17,468 bases of DNA from Bacillota bacterium. GTDB lineage: Bacteria; Bacillota; DTU030. Both the position numbers and the translations under genes were made by a program. Below, piece after piece: positions 13,389 to 17,468 of the stretch; positions within the stretch are counted from its first letter, which is position 1; each line of letters opens with the position of its first letter. The DNA lies in assembly GCA_012842325.1 (NCBI GenBank), contig DUTA01000071.1, positions 1 to 17,468 on the forward strand, read 5' to 3'. The notes below the pieces were generated by a model. The model saw only the letters and a list, made by a program, of their open reading frames with translations. It had not been told where the DNA came from and ran no database searches.

Positions 13389-14042
13389 GTGGCAAAAAAG
13401 CAATTTGCCGTCATCGGCCTGGGTCTCTTTGGCAAGAGTGTGGCGACAACCCTCTGCAGCATGGGTTATAATGTACTGGGGGTGGATAAAAACGGGGAAC
13501 GGGTCCAGGAGATGGCAGAGGTACTGACCCATGCCGTTGAGGCAGACGCAACGGAGGAAGGGGCCCTCCGTTCCCTGGGTATTCGCAACTTCGATGTGGT
13601 GGTGGTGGCCATCGGTGAGGAACGCGAGGCCAGCATCCTGATCACCCTGCTTTTGAAGGAGCTGGGGGTGGGATACGTCCTGGCCAAAGCCAAAGATCCA
13701 CTCCACGGCAAGGTTCTCAGCAAGGTGGGAGCCGACCGGGTCATATATCCCGAGCGGGACATGGGCAGCAGGGTCGCCCGGCTCCTGGCGGCTGCCAATA
13801 CCGTGGACTATTTGGAGCTGGCCCCCAACTACTGTATAGTCGAGCTCCGGGCGCCGCAGGACTTCGTCGGGAAGACCCTGGGGCAGCTGGAACTGCGGCG
13901 CCGGTACGGGATTAACGTCCTGGCCCTGAAACGGGGCAGGGAAGTCCTTATCTCCCCTGGCGCCGAGGATTATATTGAAGAGGGCGATATCCTGGTGGTG
14001 CTGGGGGAGCAGGACAAGATTAACCCCTGGGGGCAGCAATAG
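13389..14042 (+). CDS. ktrA: KtrA/TrkA-type RCK regulatory subunit
   Basis: 217 residues from the GTG at 13389. This start is chosen because GGAGG (13377-13381) is 7 nt away; from the ATG at 13383 it is only 1 nt away, and the longer frame back to 13329 overlaps ktrB. The N-terminal RCK/Rossmann domain has GLGLFG (10-15) and the nucleotide-binding acidic residue D33 in GVDKN, then EADATEEGALRSLGI. The C-terminal TrkA_C domain (about 135-210) includes VGKTLGQLELRRRYGINVLALKR. It forms the octameric ring that binds ATP/ADP or NAD(H), and in many relatives cyclic di-AMP, to gate KtrB. It starts 41 nt after ktrB, so they form one operon. Confidence 0.93.
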   Translation: MAKKQFAVIGLGLFGKSVATTLCSMGYNVLGVDKNGERVQEMAEVLTHAVEADATEEGALRSLGIRNFDVVVVAIGEEREASILITLLLKELGVGYVLAKAKDPLHGKVLSKVGADRVIYPERDMGSRVARLLAAANTVDYLELAPNYCIVELRAPQDFVGKTLGQLELRRRYGINVLALKRGREVLISPGAEDYIEEGDILVVLGEQDKINPWGQQ

Positions 14043-14070
14043 GAATTTCCGCGGGGAAGGGGGTGGAGCT

Positions 14071-14880
14071 GTGAAGGAGATCACTTCCCGGGCCAATCCG
14101 CTCTTGAAGTATGCCCGTTCTTTACATAAGGGAAAAAACCGGGAGCAGGAAGGGAAGTACCTGGTGGAGGGAATACGGCTGCTGGAGGAGGCCGTGGCTA
14201 CGGGGGTAGACATAGAGGCGGTTTTTTTCACCGACCGACTCCTGGCCCGGGAGCGGGGGGAAAGGCTCCTCAGGGAATGCCGGGGCCGGGCAGACTGTTA
14301 CCGGGTTTCCGAGGAGGCGCTGGCTTCCCTGGCGGAGACGGACTCCCCCCAGGGAGTGGTGGCGGTGGTGAAATATCCCCGCTGGGACAGGGCAGCCCTC
14401 CTGGCGGAAGGGGGCCTTCTCCTGCTGGTGGACCGGATCCAGGATCCCGGCAACCTGGGCACCATGCTGCGGACGGCGGAGGCCGCCGGCTGCCGGGGCG
14501 CCATCCTGTCCCCGGGCACCGTCGACCCCTTCAATGGCAAGGTGCTCCGGTCCAGCATGGGGGCGGTGTTCCGCCTCCCGGTCTTTGCCGGGGAAGATCT
14601 CCCCGCCCTGCTGGAGGAACTGAAGGGAAGGGGTTACCAGCTGGTGGCGGCCGACGTCGGCGGGAGCATCCCCTACTGGGAGGCCGCTTTTCGCCTGCCG
14701 GGGGCGCTGGTGGTGGGCAACGAGGCCTGGGGCGTGGGAGAGGAGATACTGGCCCGGGTCGAGGAACGGGTGCGGATACCCCTGAAGAAAGGGGTGGATT
14801 CCCTCAACGCCGCCGTGGCCGCAGGGATTATTCTCTACGAGTGGGCGCGGCAGGGGGGAATCATCCCCGGCGGCATTTGA
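14071..14880 (+). CDS. SpoU/TrmH-family 2'-O-methyltransferase (RlmP/YsgA-like)
   Basis: 269 residues. The GTG at 14071 follows AAGGGGGTG (14057-14065); the frame extends further left but overlaps ktrA. The N-terminal domain (about 1-100) resembles the substrate-binding part of SpoU enzymes (ITSRANPLLKYARSL...YLVEGIRLLEEA). The SPOUT catalytic domain has motif 1 DRIQDPGNLGTMLRTAEAAG (121-140, with N128 and R134), motif 2 with GKVLRSSMGAVFRLPV, and motif 3 with LVVGNEAWG followed by SLNAAVAAGIILYEW, the knot. It methylates a ribose in rRNA. Its position just before pheS-pheT matches Bacillus ysgA (RlmP, 23S rRNA A-loop), which supports but does not prove the same target. 28 nt after ktrA, probably co-transcribed. 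Confidence 0.88.
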   Translation: MKEITSRANPLLKYARSLHKGKNREQEGKYLVEGIRLLEEAVATGVDIEAVFFTDRLLARERGERLLRECRGRADCYRVSEEALASLAETDSPQGVVAVVKYPRWDRAALLAEGGLLLLVDRIQDPGNLGTMLRTAEAAGCRGAILSPGTVDPFNGKVLRSSMGAVFRLPVFAGEDLPALLEELKGRGYQLVAADVGGSIPYWEAAFRLPGALVVGNEAWGVGEEILARVEERVRIPLKKGVDSLNAAVAAGIILYEWARQGGIIPGGI

Positions 14881-14890
14881 TTCCCTTTCC

Positions 14891-14919
14891 TTGTCAAAGG
14901 GTGGGGGGTGTGCTATAAT
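14891..14919 (+). promoter_or_regulatory. Sigma-A promoter of the yqzL-like/pheST transcript
   Basis: TTGTCA (14891-14896, 5/6), 17 bp, extended -10 TGCTATAAT with a perfect TATAAT (14914-14919). It starts 11 nt after the methyltransferase stop. The sequence TGTGCTATA also occurs at the infC promoter. Confidence 0.88.
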
Positions 14920-14966
14920 TAGGGCCAAGAAAGGCCTCCAATCTGTAGAAGGGGTGTGGTGCAAGG

Positions 14967-15056
14967 GTGCTCACCGCTGACTTTTTCTGGAGGGTTTTTG
15001 AGGCCACCGGTTCGGTAATAGCCTATCTGTTATACCGGCAACTGTTGACTCAATAA
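14967..15056 (+). CDS. Small YqzL-like protein
   Basis: 29 residues: starts VLTADFFWRVFEATG and continues SVIAYLLYRQLLTQ, stop TAA at 15054-15056. The pattern FFWxVFExTGSxxAYLLY matches the small YqzL family as I recall it. The GTG at 14967 is the only usable in-frame start after the stop at 14946-14948, with AAGGGG (14949-14954) 12 nt upstream, a long spacing. It lies about 40 nt after the promoter start site and about 45 nt before the phenylalanine T-box, so it would be the first product of the pheST transcript, made whether or not the T-box terminates. Function unknown; it is too short for most gene finders. Confidence 0.7.
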   Translation: MLTADFFWRVFEATGSVIAYLLYRQLLTQ

Positions 15057-15099
15057 TGCTCTCATCTTGATATCTGCTGGGTAGATCCAGAGGGAAAAA

Positions 15100-15350
15100 G
15101 GCCAGGAAGGAGAGGAGTAGGTCTAAATTGCTCCACAGGGAGGGGATGTCAGCGACTGGAAGCATTCCTGGAAGCAATTGGATCGAAGTTCGCTCCGGAG
15201 CCGGCGGTTGAAGGCTGGTTTGCCAGCTGGGTAGGCCGTTCCGGTCCCCACCGTTACCGGGGATAGCAGCGAGAGGACGACTTGTGTCGTCAAGAAGGGT
15301 GGTACCGCGGAAGAGAGCTTTCGTCCCTAAAGAGGACGGAAGCTCTTTTG
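15100..15350 (+). promoter_or_regulatory. Phenylalanine T-box riboswitch of pheST
   Basis: The T-box sequence AAGGGTGGTACCGCGG is at 15295-15310. On the 5' side, GGAGAGGAGTAGG (15109-15121) carries the AGTA of the specifier loop. The 3' side TCGAAGTTCG holds the Phe codon TTC (15189-15191), followed by a purine, and then CTCC pairing with GGAG. The middle arm AAATTGC (15125-15131) pairs with GCAATT (15173-15178). Uncharged tRNA-Phe(GAA) would stabilise read-through past the terminator at 15314-15346. Confidence 0.9.
15314..15349 (+). terminator. T-box attenuator terminator of pheST
   Basis: 12-bp stem GAGCTTTCGTCC / GGACGGAAGCTC (one T-G pair), loop CTAAAGA, then TTTT (15346-15349). It starts 5 nt after the T-box sequence. 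Confidence 0.9.
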
Positions 15351-15378
15351 TATAGGAAAGGAAAAGGGAGGGTTAGCG

Positions 15379-16410
15379 ATGCAGGAGCAACTTAAGGCCC
15401 TGGAAGGGGAGGCCAGGGGAGAAATAGAACAGGCGGCCACGCTGGAGCAGGTGGAAGAGCTCCGGGTCCGCTACCTGGGGCGCAAGGGCAAACTGACCCT
15501 GATCCTGCGGGGGATGAAGGACCTCCCCTCTGACGAGCGGCCGCTGGTAGGAAAATTGGGCAATGAAATCCGGGCCCGGCTGGAAGATCTCCTCCAGCAG
15601 CGCAGGATTTCCCTTCAGGAGAGCCTGAAGCGGGAGCGTCTGGAAAGGGAGCGCCTCGACGTTACCATGCCCGGGGCCAGGCCCCGCCTGGGGAACAAGC
15701 ATCCCCTGACCCTGGTCTTGGAGGAGATCAAAGAAATCTTTATGGGCCTGGGCTTTTCGGTGGTGGAGGGACCGGAGATCGAGACCGATTATTACAACTT
15801 CGAAGCCCTCAACCTGCCCCCCAATCATCCCGCCCGGGATATGCAGGATTCCTTTTACATTACGGAAAAAATCCTGCTCCGGACCCATACCTCGCCTGTC
15901 CAGGCCCGGACCATGGAAAGGACGGCTCCGGCCGTCCCGGTGCGGATCATCTGCCCCGGAAAGGTCTACCGGCGGGATGCCGACAGCACCCATTCCCCCA
16001 TGTTCCATCAGGTGGAAGGCCTGGTGGTGGACAGGAATGTTACCCTGGCCCATCTGAAGGGGGTGTTAACCCATTTTGCCCGGGAAGTCTTTGGGGCCGA
16101 CCGGAAGGTGAGATTCCGGCCCAGCTATTTCCCCTTTACCGAACCCAGCGCCGAGGTGGATATTTCCTGTGTCATCTGCGGCGGCAGGGGCTGCCGGGTC
16201 TGTTCCCATACCGGCTGGCTGGAAATACTGGGGTCGGGGCTGGTTCACCCCCGGGTGCTGGCCATGTCGGGCTACGATCCGGACAAGGTTTCCGGTTTTG
16301 CCTTCGGCATGGGTGTAGAAAGGATTGCCATGCTGAAATACGGCATTGATGATATCAGGCTGTTCTTTGAAAACAACCTGCGCTTTTTGGAGCAGTTCGG
16401 CATCGGTTAA
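15379..16410 (+). CDS. pheS: Phenylalanine--tRNA ligase alpha subunit
   Basis: 343 residues, full length. ATG with GGGAGGG (15366-15372) 6 nt upstream. The N-terminal coiled coil (about 1-85) is rich in E, R and L and contacts tRNA. The class II catalytic core has GFSVVEGPEIETDYYNFEAL, the motif 2 region CPGKVYRRDADSTHSPMFHQ, FRPSYFPFTEPSAEVD, and motif 3 GFAFGMGVERIAMLKYGIDD. A CxxC...CxxC pair (CVICGGRGCRVC) lies in the usual place. With PheT it forms the (alpha-beta)2 enzyme that charges tRNA-Phe. Behind the Phe T-box; 51 nt before pheT. Confidence 0.98.
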   Translation: MQEQLKALEGEARGEIEQAATLEQVEELRVRYLGRKGKLTLILRGMKDLPSDERPLVGKLGNEIRARLEDLLQQRRISLQESLKRERLERERLDVTMPGARPRLGNKHPLTLVLEEIKEIFMGLGFSVVEGPEIETDYYNFEALNLPPNHPARDMQDSFYITEKILLRTHTSPVQARTMERTAPAVPVRIICPGKVYRRDADSTHSPMFHQVEGLVVDRNVTLAHLKGVLTHFAREVFGADRKVRFRPSYFPFTEPSAEVDISCVICGGRGCRVCSHTGWLEILGSGLVHPRVLAMSGYDPDKVSGFAFGMGVERIAMLKYGIDDIRLFFENNLRFLEQFGIG

Positions 16411-16461
16411 GGAGCTGACCAGGCGGAAAAAATCCTACCGGGAACAAGGAGGGAAACGGGC

Positions 16462-17468
16462 ATGAAGGTATCATACAATTGGCTCAAGGAACTTGTTCCC
16501 CTGGAGTGCTCCCCTGCCCAGCTGGCCGAGAGATTGACCATGGCGGGCCTGGAGGTGGATAATGTCTACCGGCTGGGAGAGGACATGCCGGGGATTGTGA
16601 CGGGAGAGATTGTCTCCCTGGAAAAGCATCCGGAAGCAGATAATCTGTACGTGGCCCGGGTGGAGGTGGGGGAAGCCGCCCCGGCACCCCTGCAGGTGGT
16701 GACAGGGGCCAAAAATGTCAAGGTGGGCAGCAGGATCCCCCTGGCCCTTCCCGGGGCTGTCCTTCCCGGGGGCCGGGAGATCAGGGAGGTCGACTTGAAA
16801 GGGATTGTCTCCCGGGGAATGATGTGTTCCGCCGAGGAACTGGGCCTGGAGCCCTCTCCGGCGGACGAGGGGGGCATAATGCTCCTGCCCTCCGACACGC
16901 CCCTGGGTAAGAGCATTGCCGAGGTCCTGGGGCTGGACGATTATGTCCTGGAACTGGACCTCACCCCCAACCGGGGCGACTGCCTGAGCATGGTGGGGGT
17001 GGCCCGGGAGGTGGCGGCCCTGACGGGGGCGAGGCTGCGCCTGCCGGATATTCCGGAAAGGGCCAGTTCTCTTCCGGCCTTTCCGGAGGAGGAAATAAAG
17101 GTAACGGTGGCCGATCCGGACCTCTGTCCCCGCTACACCATGCGCCTCCTCACCGACATTAAAATTGGACCCTCCCCCCTGTGGATGCAGCAGCGGTTGC
17201 GGGCGGCCGGGATGCGCCCCATCAACAATATGGTCGATGTGACCAACTATGTGATGCTGGAACTGGGCCAGCCCCTCCACGCCTTTGACCGGGACCTGAT
17301 CCGGGGCGGGGAGATCATAGTGCGCCGGGCTGTGCCGGGGGAGAAGATTGTCACCCTGGACGGCCAGGAGCGGACCCTCACCGGGGAGATGCTGGTCATT
17401 GCCGACCCTGTGGGGGCGGTGGGGATCGCCGGGGTTATGGGGGGTGCCAACAGCGAGATTACCGCCGG
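16462..17468 (+). CDS. pheT: Phenylalanine--tRNA ligase beta subunit, 3' end outside the window
   Basis: 335 codons are visible of a protein usually near 800 residues; the frame is open to the right edge. ATG with AAGGAGG (16446-16452) 9 nt upstream. It begins MKVSYNWLKELVP, then a tRNA-binding EMAP/TRBD-like domain (about 40-150: TGEIVSLEKHPEADNL, VVTGAKNVKVG, SRGMMCSAEELGL). Next come LELDLTPNRGDCLSMVGVAR and the start of the B3/B4 editing domain with INNMVDVTNYVMLELGQPLHAFD. The editing domain removes mischarged Tyr in known PheRS. Same transcript as pheS. Confidence 0.97.
   Translation, partial: MKVSYNWLKELVPLECSPAQLAERLTMAGLEVDNVYRLGEDMPGIVTGEIVSLEKHPEADNLYVARVEVGEAAPAPLQVVTGAKNVKVGSRIPLALPGAVLPGGREIREVDLKGIVSRGMMCSAEELGLEPSPADEGGIMLLPSDTPLGKSIAEVLGLDDYVLELDLTPNRGDCLSMVGVAREVAALTGARLRLPDIPERASSLPAFPEEEIKVTVADPDLCPRYTMRLLTDIKIGPSPLWMQQRLRAAGMRPINNMVDVTNYVMLELGQPLHAFDRDLIRGGEIIVRRAVPGEKIVTLDGQERTLTGEMLVIADPVGAVGIAGVMGGANSEITA

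Noticed and set aside
13023..14231. 402-residue minus-strand frame across ktrB, ktrA and the methyltransferase
   Set aside because: It spans three well-supported genes on the other strand, has low-complexity composition and no start signals.
14277..14918. 213-residue Gly/Pro/Arg-rich + strand frame inside the methyltransferase
   Set aside because: Low-complexity shadow frame; the SPOUT motifs lie in the other frame.

Overview
This is a contiguous stretch of a GC-rich, low-redundancy Bacillota (Firmicutes) chromosome. Every recognisable gene lies on the + strand. The organism is probably a spore-former of the Moorella / Desulfotomaculum type. The reasons are the Firmicutes gene order ytxC-thrS-infC-rpmI-rplT and rlmP(ysgA)-pheS-pheT, T-box leaders ahead of both tRNA synthetase loci, strong AAGGAGG ribosome binding sites with frequent GTG/TTG starts, and a sporulation-type ytxC gene. 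The genus is inferred and was not tested.

Region 1 (1-2240): a possible tail of an unidentified upstream frame, then a sigma-A promoter and a sigma-54 enhancer-binding regulator (CBS-like, PAS, coiled coil, AAA+, TyrR-type HTH) ending at an intrinsic terminator. Region 2 (2300-6356): a near-perfect -24/-12 sigma-54 promoter reads into four genes: a HAD phosphatase (gph-like), a divergent transaldolase, a PHP-domain phosphoesterase and a class II fructose-bisphosphate aldolase. They end at a strong GC hairpin. Between the regulator and this promoter are three copies of the dyad ATGC-N6-GCAT. The first two are exactly 21 bp apart, and the third forms part of the regulator's terminator stem. The simplest reading is a local circuit in which the regulator binds these dyads and activates sugar-phosphate genes through sigma-54. 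I consider this the most interesting system in the window.

Region 3 (6390-11931): ytxC with a sigma-E-like promoter, a short DUF445 membrane protein, then thrS behind a threonine T-box. Between the T-box terminator and thrS lie decayed 7-nt repeats and a perfect palindrome. Next comes infC-rpmI-rplT behind a leader that looks like the L20 autoregulatory element. infC appears to start with ATT.

Region 4 (11992-14880): a KtrB/KtrA potassium uptake pair followed closely by a SpoU-family 23S rRNA methyltransferase. Region 5 (14891-17468): an extended -10 promoter, a 29-residue YqzL-like gene, a phenylalanine T-box, pheS, and the first part of pheT, which runs off the right edge.

The window is mostly housekeeping translation genes, each with its own amino-acid- or ribosomal-protein-sensing leader. 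Inserted among them is one regulated central-carbon operon. I see no tRNA, rRNA, CRISPR array or intact insertion sequence.
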